Assembly (NCBI GenBank): GCA_905221605.1
Contig: CAJNDS010002335.1
Span: 907,387 to 971,386 of the forward strand
Reading direction: 5' to 3'
Origin: Symbiodinium natans
Taxonomy: Eukaryota; Sar; Dinophyceae; Suessiales; Symbiodiniaceae
Length of the DNA stretch: 64,000 nucleotides
In this document: positions 1-10,200 of the stretch, piece by piece
Layout: each line of letters begins with the position of its first letter
Numbering within the stretch: the first letter of the stretch is position 1
Translations under genes and position numbers: made by a program
The notes under the pieces: model-generated
Told to the model about the DNA's origin: nothing
Seen by the model: only the letters and a program-made list of their open reading frames with translations
Database searches by the model: none

Positions 1-50
1 ACCCTAACCCGAATCCCTAAACCCTAAACCTAAAACCCTAAACCTTAAAG
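1..50. repeat. telomere-type block, CCCTAAA orientation
   Basis: Degenerate CCCTAAA units start at the first base. Similar blocks occur through most of the window, so this does not show that the window begins at a chromosome end. Confidence 0.85.
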
Positions 51-227
51 CACTTGTTACCGGGTGCAGTGGTGATCACCGGCATCTTTTCTATTGGCCA
101 CTGACCACCCGACGCAGCAGTACCTCCGTTCCAAATATCCATGACCCCCCAAACTGTCCCACCCGGCGCCCTAGACCCCAAACCCTGAGCCCTAATTTCA
201 GCCCTGAACCCTAAACTCAGGAGGGCT

Positions 228-560
228 CCAGGTTTAGGGTTTAGGGTGTTAGGGTGCAGGGTTTAGAACCACACCCACGTGGCCCAAGGATCGCAGCGTG
301 TTGGCGACACGCCTTCATGGCCGAGGGTTTCAGGACAGCCCCCCCCCCCCCCCCCTCGCGCGCCCCCACCCACCCCCAGGGTTTAGAGTTCAGGGTATTT
401 AGGGTTTAGAGTTCAGGGTTTAGGATTTAGAGTTCAGGGTTTAGGCTTTAGGGTTTAGGGTTTCAGGACAGCCTCGTCTGGCTGATGGTTTGGGGTTTGG
501 GGTTTAGGGTTTAAGGTTTCGGGTTTGGGGTTTAGGGTTTAAGGTTTAGGGTTTGGGCTT
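228..560. repeat. degenerate TTTAGGG blocks
   Basis: TTTAGGG, TTTGGGG and TTCAGGG variants in three clusters, interrupted by a short unique island (about 266-375) containing a C run at about 339-354. A G-rich purine stretch (about 700-795) follows. Confidence 0.8.
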
Positions 561-797
561 GGGGCTTGGGGTTGGGGTTGGGGAGGTTTGGCCGTGTCGG
601 GTTTTTCGGGTTTTGGGGTTTAGAGTTTGTCAGAGTGTGGGTCTGATGTGGCTCAAGTTCTCTTGAAGGGCGTCGAGCCTAGCAGGGGCGCGGGGGCGTG
701 GGGGGAGGGGGGGAGGGGGGGGAGGAGGGGAGGGGGGGAGGGGGGGGGGGTGGAGGAGGGAGGGGGGGGGGGTGGGGGCGGAGGAGGGGGGGGAAGC

Positions 798-1120
798 CTA
801 AACCCCCAAACCCCAAACCCCAAACCCTAAACCCCAAACCCCAAACCCCAAACCCTAAACCCTAAACCCCAACTTCCACTGCTGGTCCGCGAGGTGGTCG
901 AGCCTCTGAAGTGTGCTGGCCACGCTTGCATCTTCCGCGTGTGCCGGGGTCTCCCAGCGCCTCCTAGGGTTTGGGCTTAGGGTTTAGGGTTTAGGGTTTA
1001 GGAGTTAGGGTTTAGGGTTTACGGTTTAGGGTTTAGGGTTTAGGGTTTAGGGTTTAGGGTTTCATTCGGCTTTAGGGTTTAGAGTTTAGGCCTGAGGGTT
1101 TAGGTGTAGGGTTTAGGGTG
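798..1120. repeat. CCCTAAA block, unique island, TTTAGGG block
   Basis: CCCTAAA/CCCCAAA units run to about 872, then a GC-rich unique island to about 963, then TTTAGGG units. The island is open in several frames on both strands and could be an exon, but no homology was seen. Confidence 0.75.
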
Positions 1121-1153
1121 TTTTCAGAGCCCCGTAGGGCTTGGGGCTTCAAG

Positions 1154-1245
1154 GCTAGCAGTGAGGGCGCATTCAGCTTGGCCTCACCCAAATCATGTTC
1201 TAGGAACCGGAGAAGGCCCTTATTTCCTTTTTGCCGGGTAGGGAT
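1154..1245 (+). CDS. possible exon; candidate glycine-rich loop of the kinase
   Basis: An open island after the acceptor CAAG|G. It reads ASSEGAFSLA, which fits a glycine-rich nucleotide loop (G-x-x-x-x-G-x-F/V) only loosely: the second glycine is Ser and the valine is Phe. It lies upstream of the kinase exons on the same strand and in the right order. The 3' end is not determined. It may equally be non-coding intron sequence. Confidence 0.2.
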
Positions 1246-1824
1246 TCCCTTGAAATCCCCTTAAAACCAAAAAGCGTACACTTTTTATGCCTAGGTTACT
1301 CCTGGGTCTAGTGTTGCAAATAGTGGCCTCTTGGTATCTTAGTTGTATAAGCCTACTCCCCCGAGCCCAGTTGCAGGCCTATTCCCTCCAGTTTTGAGTA
1401 CAGCGACAGTACCACCCTAAACCTCAAACCCCAAACCCTCAACCCTATGGATAATATGCGTCTAATTCTTGATTAGTACGCCTTCGGCTTCTTCCTCAAC
1501 AACTTGAGGGCACGAGGAACGAACAGCGCTGAAAAAGAAAACCGCTGTTGTCTTCTATTCTCAAAGAGCACAAAACGAATATGAGGGTTACGAGAATAGA
1601 CCCCCAAATAGTAGGATCCCCTTACAAGAAGGACCCCAATAAGGAAGCCCTTTATCGTAAACCCCCATATGAGGAGGTCAAGATGTCACTTGGCTCTTCT
1701 TCTGCACGGTCGAAAGGGCCATTGCGCCCAGAAGCAATGCCCACCCCAAACCCTGAATCAGTGAACCCTAAACCCTAAGCCGGCCCTAAGCCCGACAAGT
1801 TTGGGATCTAATCCCTGAATTTTA

Positions 1825-2060
1825 TGGGTTCAGGGTTTGGGGTTTAGGGTTTAGGGTTTAGGGTGCAGCGGCCAAGGCGAGACAGAGGAGGAGGAGAGCG
1901 AGCCCTTTGTTGCGAAGGTGGGGCTCTTCAGAAAACCCTAAGCCCTGAGACGCTGGAGATTTAGGGTTTAGGGTTTAGGGTTTGGGGTTTGGGGTTTAGG
2001 GTTTAGGGTTTAGGGTTTGGGGTTTGGGGTTTCGGGCTTCAGAGTTTAGGGCTAGGGTTT
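1825..2060. repeat. TTTAGGG blocks around the 1877-1917 island
   Basis: TTTAGGG units at 1825-1865 and 1962-2060 flank the short GC-rich island. Confidence 0.8.
1877..1917 (+). CDS. candidate kinase N-lobe exon (VAK lysine)
   Basis: 41-nt open segment between CCAAG|G and a GT donor (AAG|GTGGGG). It encodes an acidic run followed by SEPFVAK. The VAK tripeptide is the form expected for the ATP-binding lysine of kinase subdomain II, and the exon sits before the subdomain III-IX exons on the same strand. It ends in phase 0, compatible with the next candidate exon at 4205 or 4233. The spacing from VAK to HPN is about 8-10 residues short of the family norm, so a small exon may be missing between. 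Confidence 0.4.
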
Positions 2061-2583
2061 GAAAGTGGTAAACCCTAAGCCGAAGAAGTGTGAATTCAGA
2101 AGCACTGGAGGGGGAGGGGGATTTGTGCGTTGAGGATTGTTTTCATGTAGCATTGAAGCATTGAAGCACCGGACTGCTTTTTCCCACTGTGCAGGCCCGA
2201 AACCCTAAATCCTAAACCATGCACAATGCACCCCCTTCGTGGGATCAGGAGGAGCTATTTTATTGCCACTGCGGTTTGGGCCAGGGTCTCAACTGTCAGT
2301 AATAACCCTAAACCCTAAACCCTAAACCATTAGGAGCTCCGGGGGCCCCCAACCCCTACAAACCTTGCAAACCCTGTAAACCCCAATGAATGCTAAGCCC
2401 TTCAGGCCCTCCAAGCCCAATAAACCCTATGAACATCCATGAACCCTATAACCCCTCTAAACCCTGTAAACTCGAAAAAAGCAAGCTCGAATCCCTATAA
2501 ACCCAAACCCCCCCCCCCCCCCCAAACAAAAAAACAAAAAAAAAGCCTTACAAAGACCCCAAGCCCGCGCCCTGCAAACAAAC

Positions 2584-2815
2584 CTAAACTCTAAACCCTA
2601 AACCCTAAACCCTGAACCCTCGAGGTGGTTTGCCTCAGCGGTTTGGACGCGCAGGGCCGGCAAGGAGCACAACAGGAGGCGACCCCCCTCTGCGTTTCCA
2701 GGGCCCTCTCAGGAATGTGTGCCTTCCCCCAAACCCCAAAACCCAAAACCCCAAACCCCAAACCCCAAACCCCAAGCCCCAAACCCCAAACCCTAAACCC
2801 TAAACCCAGAGTTTA
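2584..2815. repeat. CCCTAAA and CCCCAAA blocks
   Basis: Two blocks (2584-2613 and 2728-2808) in CCCTAAA orientation enclose a GC-rich island. The second block is mostly CCCCAAA, a local variant. Confidence 0.8.
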
Positions 2816-3145
2816 GGAATTGCTCTCGGAGGGTTTCAAGGGCGAGCCGAGCTTCAGGGCTCTCTTGGGCTTTGGTTGTTAGGGGTTTAGGATTTAGGAT
2901 TTAGGGTTTAGGGTTTAGGGCTTTAGGGTCGTTTGGGAGCTTTAGGCCTTCAGGCTGTGGGAGGGTTGTCAAGGGCGGTCTAATGGGGATGTAAGAAATG
3001 GGGGCTTAAGCAATTGGAACCATTCGGGCCCGTTTGGGTCCAAAGGGACGGTTTTGAAAATGCTATTTTGGGTTCGGAACCCTGGCGCGCTCGGAGTTCG
3101 GTGCTTGAGTCTAGAATCTGTCGGGCTATGGAGTAGAGGCAAGCC

Positions 3146-3480
3146 TCCGGCAATGTGGACGCGGTAGTGACATTTTCCAAAACCGCCCAAAGCAGCCCAA
3201 AAGCGCCCAAAACAGCCCAATTCGGCATTTTTGGCAAACGCCCCGGCCGTCAGGGTTTTTTCCCAGTCACTCACGGCTTGCCGTTGCCGCTCTGTCAAGT
3301 TACAACCCTCCTCCCAGCAGCACATCCCCTGTTCGCCTCAGCCTTGTGTGATTTCAGGGGGCTTAAGCCCCCATTTCTTAAAGTAGAAAGCGTAGCTGGC
3401 CGAACTGCGACTACCGTAGCCCTAAACGCTACATCCCCAGACCGGCCCAGACCATTTACCCAATCACAAGCCCCCAAACC
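3146..3480 (+). CDS. open reading segment, unassigned
   Basis: About 110 codons are open on the plus strand from about 3155 into the CCCTAAA block at 3480. An internal AG|G (GATTTCAG|GGGG) could start a shorter exon near 3352. No family recognised. It lies inside what would be the intron between the candidate kinase exons at 1917 and 4205, so it is more likely fortuitous, or a nested or alternative exon. Confidence 0.2.
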
Positions 3481-3870
3481 CGAAACCCTAAACCCTAAAC
3501 CGTGAACCCTAAACCCTGAATCCGGTACCCTACACCCCTAAACCTGACACCCTAAACCTTAAACCCTCAACCCTCAACCCTAAACCCTATAAACCCCTAA
3601 CCCCTAAACCCTAAACCCTAAACCCTCAACCCTAAACCCTATAAACCCCGGCCCTGGGAGGTGAGCCTGCTGAAAGGCTTGTCAGCCCCTTGCCCTCAGA
3701 TGACCACATCGGTTTGGGGTTGAGGGTTTAGGGTTTAGGGTTTATGGTTGTAGGGTTTAGGGTTTAGGGTTTAGGGTTTAGGGTTTAGGGTTCACGGTTA
3801 GGGTTTTAGGGTTTACGGGTGTAGGGTAGTTACCTGGTTCAGGGTTTAGGGTTTGGGGTGTAAGGTTTTT
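3470..3870. repeat. CCCTAAA block then TTTAGGG block
   Basis: CCCTAAA/CCCTCAA units to about 3655, a 60-nt island, then TTTAGGG units at 3715-3870. The two arrays are inverted relative to each other. Confidence 0.85.
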
Positions 3871-4204
3871 TCAGGGTTCGCCAGTGAATTTGTCACCTAG
3901 AGCATTGGATGATGATTCTTGATAAGGGGGGGTATAAGATGTCTGCCAATGCCATGGGTTGCAGTAGATCCCAGACCCTCCCCAGTGAAGTTGGTGCCTA
4001 GAGCATGTGCGGCGAGTGCAAGGCGCAGACCTGATGGTTGAGGATTCAGGCTTTAGGGCTTGGGGTTCAGGGTTTCGGGCTTAGGGTTCAGGGTTAAGGG
4101 CTTGGGGTTTAAGCCTTCCATAGGTTTGGGGGTTGCAGAGCACGAATTTTCCTTCATGCACTGTGGTGGGAACTTAGGGGACTGAGGGTTTTTTGGGGGT
4201 TTAG

Positions 4205-4261
4205 GGTGCATTGACAGCTCGAATTCTTGAGGCTGCCCAAAGGGCGGAAAAAACTTTGCGG
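4205..4261 (+). CDS. kinase exon, alphaC helix segment
   Basis: Ends ...AAQRAEKTLR with donor CGG|GTAAAC, phase 0. The Glu of AEKTLR is a fair candidate for the alphaC glutamate that pairs with the VAK lysine. The start is ambiguous: 4205 uses the AG of a TTTAG|GG telomere-type unit (57 nt, 19 codons), and 4233 uses TTGAG|GCT. Both keep phase 0. The next exon continues directly into AHPNLIAY. Confidence 0.6.
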
Positions 4262-7200
4262 GTAAACCATAAATCCTCCCCAAACCCGACCCTATGCCCT
4301 AAACCAGGGGATCAGACTTCGATGCGATAGAGGGGGCTATTCCGGGATCATGGCCTTTCGAAATTTAGCAAGCTTTCAGCCTCAACCCCCAAAAGTCCGA
4401 AGCCCTGAAGTCTTCGGCTGCGAGGGTGAACTACATGGGGTGGCTTTCAAAATCATGATCCCTTTTAGGGGTACCCTAAATATTAGGTGCCGTAATAGAA
4501 TCGGGATCCAAGAAGGGACCATAATTTTGACAACCACCTATATCTCTTTGTTGCCCCAGAACAGGGAACCAGATTTGAAGAGCCAGCTAGCCCTGCACCC
4601 TAAACCCTCAGATAGTAAGGCCCTTGGTTTAAGGTTTCTTGGTTGAAGGTTTAGGGTTTAGGGTTTAGGGTTTAGGGTTTAGGGTTTAGGATTCTTCAGG
4701 GTGCCCAATGAGAGCCGACATCGAAAAACGCGACTGAACCTCCCCATCACATCTGGCCGAGGCGCATCCAAACCTGATCGCCTACAAACAGAGCTTCTTG
4801 GAAGACGGCTTCTTGCCCAGAATGGTCCCGAAACTCCGAAGTGGGGTTCCTCCCTCTTCTTATTTGGTTTTTTGGGGGGATCCCGGTCCGTTTTTTGTGT
4901 CTTTTGCTTGCGGGGGGGGGGGGGGGAAGGGGGTTCTTATGGGCTTCGTTGATAGCACTCCGGATGCAGGGCTTCGAAAAGCACACTTGCGACCACAGAT
5001 GCAGAGGGCATTTATAACAGCTTGGGATGTTCCCCCTTATACTAACAGTCCTTAATAGGAATTCTAATGGAGGTACTACAATCCCTGTTAAGGACTGTTA
5101 GTATAAGGGGGGAACATCCCAAATAACAGCCCCAAAAGAGAACGAGGGACCCCCCCAAACACCTCGCCGACCAGGCCGCCAGTTTGGGGAGAGCTATTTC
5201 TGTGCATTAGATCACGGAACGTATACTCTCTCCACCCGAAACCCTGCACCCTCCCTCTCTTTCGATCTTTCTTTTTTTAGTTATCTCTCTCTCTCTCTCT
5301 CCCTCTCTCTCTCTCTCTTGCTCTCTCGCTCTCTCTCTCTCTCTCTCTCTGTCCCTGTCCCTGTCTCTGTGTCTCTCTCTCTCTCTCTCACTCTAGAGCC
5401 AGGCCGCGCCAAAGCACACAGTTTTTGGATCGTTAGGGTCTTGACCTGCAACCCAGATCCCTACTTAGTAGGCCTGCTTAGGTACGAAGTATGACCCTCC
5501 ATGCCCTGAACGCTGATCCCTACTTGGAGGTTCAGGGTACTTATTAACCAACAATACTTGTACTTACAACCCACTTATAAACCCCTTAAGTGCCCTAATA
5601 TGGTTCAAGTACCCCAATAAAGGCATGGGTAGATTGGGACCCAGGTGGTTTAAGGTTTAGGACGCCATTGCCAGGCGGCCTGCTCTTCATCGTCATGTCC
5701 TTGGCAGAGGACGGCGTCTTAGGGCCTGACAGTTGCGGACCCGAACCTTTTGGAGCAAAGACCCCAAACTCAACATGTTGTGTCTACTTCGAGCGGAAGT
5801 GCCTGAAAACAGCCCCTAAACCCTAAACCCTAAACCCTAAACCCTAAACCCTAAACCCTAAACCCTAAACCCTAAACCCTAAACCCTAAACCCCAAACCC
5901 TAAACCCTAAACCCTAAACACTAAACCCTAAACCCTAAACCCTAAACCCTAAACCCTAAACCCTAGTCAGGATGGAGACCTGGGCCGCGTCGTCCGGGAG
6001 GCGCAGGTGGCGAAGCGGATGCTGCCCGAGTCCATGGCCGGAGCCTGAAACGCGCTGGGTTTAGGGTTTAGGGTTAGGGTTTAGGGTTTAGGGTTTAGGT
6101 TTTATAGGGTTTAGGGTTTAGGGTTACGGCGGTTCATTGTTTAGAGTGCTCCCTCAACCCTAAACCCTCAACCCTCAACCCCAAACCCTAAACCCTAAAC
6201 CTAAACCCCAAACCCTGAACCCTATACTCTCTGGTTCTTCACGCTTCATTGGCGAAACCTCGCCCCTGGACGCTTCCCGAATCTACCCCGACAAGCCCGA
6301 AGCCCACCTAAACCTGAAACACTAACCCTAAACCCAAAACCCTAAACCCTAAACCCTAAGCCCAAAACAGGAGCCAGGCAAAAGATGATGCCTTTCTGAC
6401 AAACTTTTTGGTTCATTGGTCCCTTCGTGGGAGTAAGAGGATCCCATTTAGGAGTTGCTTAAGGCAGGCTCCTTAAATCAACCTCGTAGTCTGTTTTGGT
6501 TATATGGTATGATCCTTAGCACACCCCTTAGATTAACTCGGGGTTCTAAGCTTTGGCTTGAAGGTCTTGATCTAGTTGTAGCCAGTTGTCCCAGAGTCTC
6601 CAACATCCCTTAGTTAAGGAACATTCCATAAGTTGCGATCGACTAGGACACGGAGTAGGCCCCTGTTCCCTTTTTTAGGGGTTTGAAGGCACTCGACATT
6701 GACCATGCAATTGGAGCTTCTGGGCAACCCTAGCCCTAAGCCTGGAGTTTTGGCCGGAGTTATGATGACTGATTGGGTCTTATTAGGCCTAACGGTCTCG
6801 CACACTGCCCGGAGCCTTTAAGAGAACTTAACTTGGCATCAAATTGCGAGTTTGTTTGGGTTTTAGGAGTTGAGGGATTTAGACACCATTTGGGAGCATT
6901 ACTTATCTAAACAGTAGAACTCCTCAATGTAAGGGCTCATACCAAGATAAAGCCCCTGAAGTCGCCACAGCGCTATAGAGCTTTTGTTGGGTTTTAGGGT
7001 CTATGAGGTCTAGGGTTTAGCGGCGGGGGGGGGGGGGGGGGGGGGGTTAGGGTTTAGGGTTTCGGGGGGGTTTAGGGTTTAGGGTTCAGGGTTTAGGATT
7101 TAGGACCTAGGTTTTAGGGTTTAGGTGGGTTTAGGGTTTAAGGGGGGGTTTGGGGTTTCAGGTCTTGAGTCCCCAAGAGTCCCCGAAACCCGAAGCCCTA

Positions 7201-10200
7201 AACCCTGAACCCTAACCCCTAACCCCTAACCCCTAACCCCTAAACCCTAAACCCTAAACCCTAAACCCTAAATCCAGGTCCTGACGTGGATGCGGCAGAC
7301 CCTGCTGGGCTCTGGTCTCGAGTCCATCTTTCCACTGGGGGTTCAGGGCTCTACAAGCCCCAAGTTAGGGTTTAGGGCTTAGGGCTGAGGGCTTAGGGCT
7401 TAGGGTTCAGGGTTCAGGGTTCAGGGTTTAGGGTTTGGGGTTTGGGGTTTGGGGTTTGGGGTTTAGGGTTTAGCTCCAAGACCCCTTTGATGAACAACTG
7501 CTCCTCAACTCACCGTGCAGTCCCAAGCTGTTTAAAGGCTCCTTCCTAAAGAGAAGGCCCTGCTTCCCCGTTTGCTTCGGTTCCCTTAGAGGCCCCTTTA
7601 GGGTTTAGGGTTTAGGGTTTAGGGTTTAGGGTTTAGGGTTTTCAACCAGGAGGAGTACCCGTTTCTGTTCCTAGGTTACTCTTGTGGCTAAGCTGGGGCT
7701 GGGAGCAAGTTCAGCTACTTCCAAACCCGCTCCTCCATTTCTTGACTCTTTTTCGCTCCCCCCCCCCCCCCCCCCCCCGCGGCCCAGTGGGCAGGTCTTT
7801 GCCAAATCGGTGAAACTGTGCGGTGAGAAACAAGCAAACGAGCAAACCAAAGCAGCACCAAGGCCAACAAGCCAAACCAAGCACAACCAAGCAAAGAGTT
7901 ACGTTCTCTCCAACTCCAAGGAACGTCGCCAAAACTCTCCCCACCCCAAACCCCAAACACTAGGCCCTAATGGCTCTGTAAACCCTAAACCCTGAAACCA
8001 GCACTGCCTTGTTTCATATAGTTGCTTCGTGTTCAGGGGCTCCATAGCCTGAGGCCACATGCTGAAACGTAGACCTGAAAGCCTGGAACACCACACTAAG
8101 CCCCTAAGATACTCCGCAGGCCCTTTGGGGCATGTTAATTGTGTCACTGGGGCCTAAGTTAAGTAGGAGTCTTTGCAAAATGTTTTCAAGGCCTCACCTC
8201 ATTGACACCCGAACTTCGAACCACGCGTTCGATTCTGATATTTCGGTGTTTAGATAAGCCGATCGCGAAAGCCAGTCGTCATGTTTGGGGGGACGAAGTG
8301 CTGGTTTCTTGGCGGTTGTAGACCTCTTTTGGTGGGGTTTAGGAAGGGGCCAGCCCTAAACCCCTAAACCCTAAACCCTAAACCCTAAACCCTAAACCCT
8401 AAACCCTAAACCCTAAACCCTAAACCCTAAACCCTAAACCCTAAACCCTAAACCCTAAACCCTAAACCCTAAACCCTAAACCCAGCCTATAACCACCCAT
8501 GAACCTTCAAGTAGCACCCATTGACCTGAGGCCTTGAACACTTGCATCAGCAGGGCGTTGTCCTGACCTCAGTCTCCGCTGAGCAGGGACCTGCCAACCT
8601 TTTATGCTCATTCTTAGTATGTATTATTATGATGGTGATTAGTATTTTATTATTCTTATTAATATTATTATATTATTATTTGTATGTATTATTATTAGGC
8701 TTATTACTATTATGATTATTGTTATTAAAAGTTTGTTTTTTTTTTTGGGGGGGGGGGGGGTTGGTCTCAATCAGGCTCCCCTTTTGGAGAATAGCTATTC
8801 AACAAACTCCTGTAACTAACAGGGATCCGGAAGTTGCGGCTACTCGCCGGATCAAACCGCAGACCCAGAACACGGTACGTTCGGGACTAAGGCCTTTCTT
8901 TATCGCACGCAGTGAGTTTTCCAAACCTCCTGAGCCCTCAACAACCCTCAGCCCTAAACCCTAAACCCTAGCACCCTAAACCCTATCCTAAACACTAAAC
9001 CCTAAACTCCCCCCCCCCCCCCCCACCCGAAGGCACGGGGGTCCCCATGCTCTTGAAAAGACACTGAAGCCTCACCCCGAGCCAAACCCTAAACCCTATA
9101 TAAACCCGAAACCCTTAACCCTAAACCCTAAACCCTAAACCCTAACTGGGGATTGTAGAGCCCTGAACCCCAGAGGAAAGATGGACTCCCTAACCCATAG
9201 AAACCTCCAAGCCCTGACCCTAAACCCTAAACCCTAAACCCTAAACCCTAAACCCTAAACCCTAAACCCTAAACCCTAAGCCCTAAGCCCTAAGCCCTAA
9301 GCCCTAAGCCCTAAGCCCTGAACCGAAGCGTATTTGGTGAGGTTCACCGGGATCTAAAGAGCCGCGGCCTCGAGGGGGCGGCTTTTGGGGCAGGTTTAGT
9401 GTTTCGGGTTTAGGGTATAGGGTTCGTAGGGTTTAGGGTTTAGGGTTTAGGGTTCAGGGTTCGTAGGGTTTTGGGTTTGTAGGGTTTGTGGGGTTTAGGG
9501 TTTGCAGGGTTGGTAGGGTTTACGGTTTACGGTTTAGGGTTTAGGGTTTGTAGGGTTTCGGGTTTAGGGTTTGTAGGGTTTGTGTTTGTAGGGTTTAGGG
9601 TCTAGGGTTTGTAGGGTTTAGGGTTCAGGGTTTGTTTTTTTTGGTTTAGGGTTCAGGGTTCAGGGCTTGTATGGTTTAGGGTTTGTAGGGTTTAGGGAAG
9701 GAAGGGTTTGTAAGGTTTAGGGTTTGTAGGGTTTAGGGTTTAGGGTTTGTAGGGTTTAGGGTTCAGGAGTTGTAGGGTTTAGGGGGGTTTAGGGGGGGTT
9801 TAGGGGGGGTTCAGGGGTTCCGGGGGTTCGCAGTGGGTTCCAGTGCAAGTACACCTCTTGCCTCTTGTTTTTGCCCTGGCAAGCTATGTCCTTTGCATGC
9901 CCCTCACATCCCCCCCCCCCCCCAAACCCTGAACCCTGAACGCTGAACCCTAAACCCTAAACCTCTAGACCCCTAAACCCCTAAACCCCTAAACCCCTAA
10001 ACCCCTAAACCCCTAAACCCCTAAACCCCTAAACCCCTAAACCCCTAAACCCCTGAACCCCTAAACCCCTAAACCCCCTAAACCCCTAAACCCCCTAAAG
10101 CCCTAGACCCCTAAACCCCTGAACCCCTAGACCCCTAAACCCCTGAACCCCTCCACCAGTGCCAGTCTTCTTGTCGCCTGCTTGGGGCGGCCCGGTTCCC

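Noticed and set aside
1-50. True chromosome end
   Set aside because: The opening block is short and degenerate and equivalent blocks occur everywhere; nothing marks it as terminal.
627-830. Glycine-rich ORF
   Set aside because: Produced by a G-rich purine tract running into telomere-type repeat; low complexity.
7474-7602. A 43-codon open segment bounded exactly by TTTAG| and |GTTTAGGG, joinable in phase 0 to neighbours
   Set aside because: It lies inside the intron that must be removed to join two kinase exons (7308 to 8531) with correct helix E sequence. It shows that open islands with plausible splice sites arise by chance here.
8120-8245. A 42-codon open segment with AG|G and a GT donor
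   Set aside because: Also inside the same kinase intron; no similarity to any part of a kinase.
9342-9360. HRDLK as a chance match
   Set aside because: Considered first, then dropped because flanking exons in exact phase complete both sides of the motif (HLHQQGV before, SNIFL and DF(G) after).
9361-9391. Continuation of the HRDLK frame to a GTTTAG donor (reading SRGLEGAAFG)
   Set aside because: The kinase needs K-S-x-N-I here; using the GC donor after 9360 gives it exactly.
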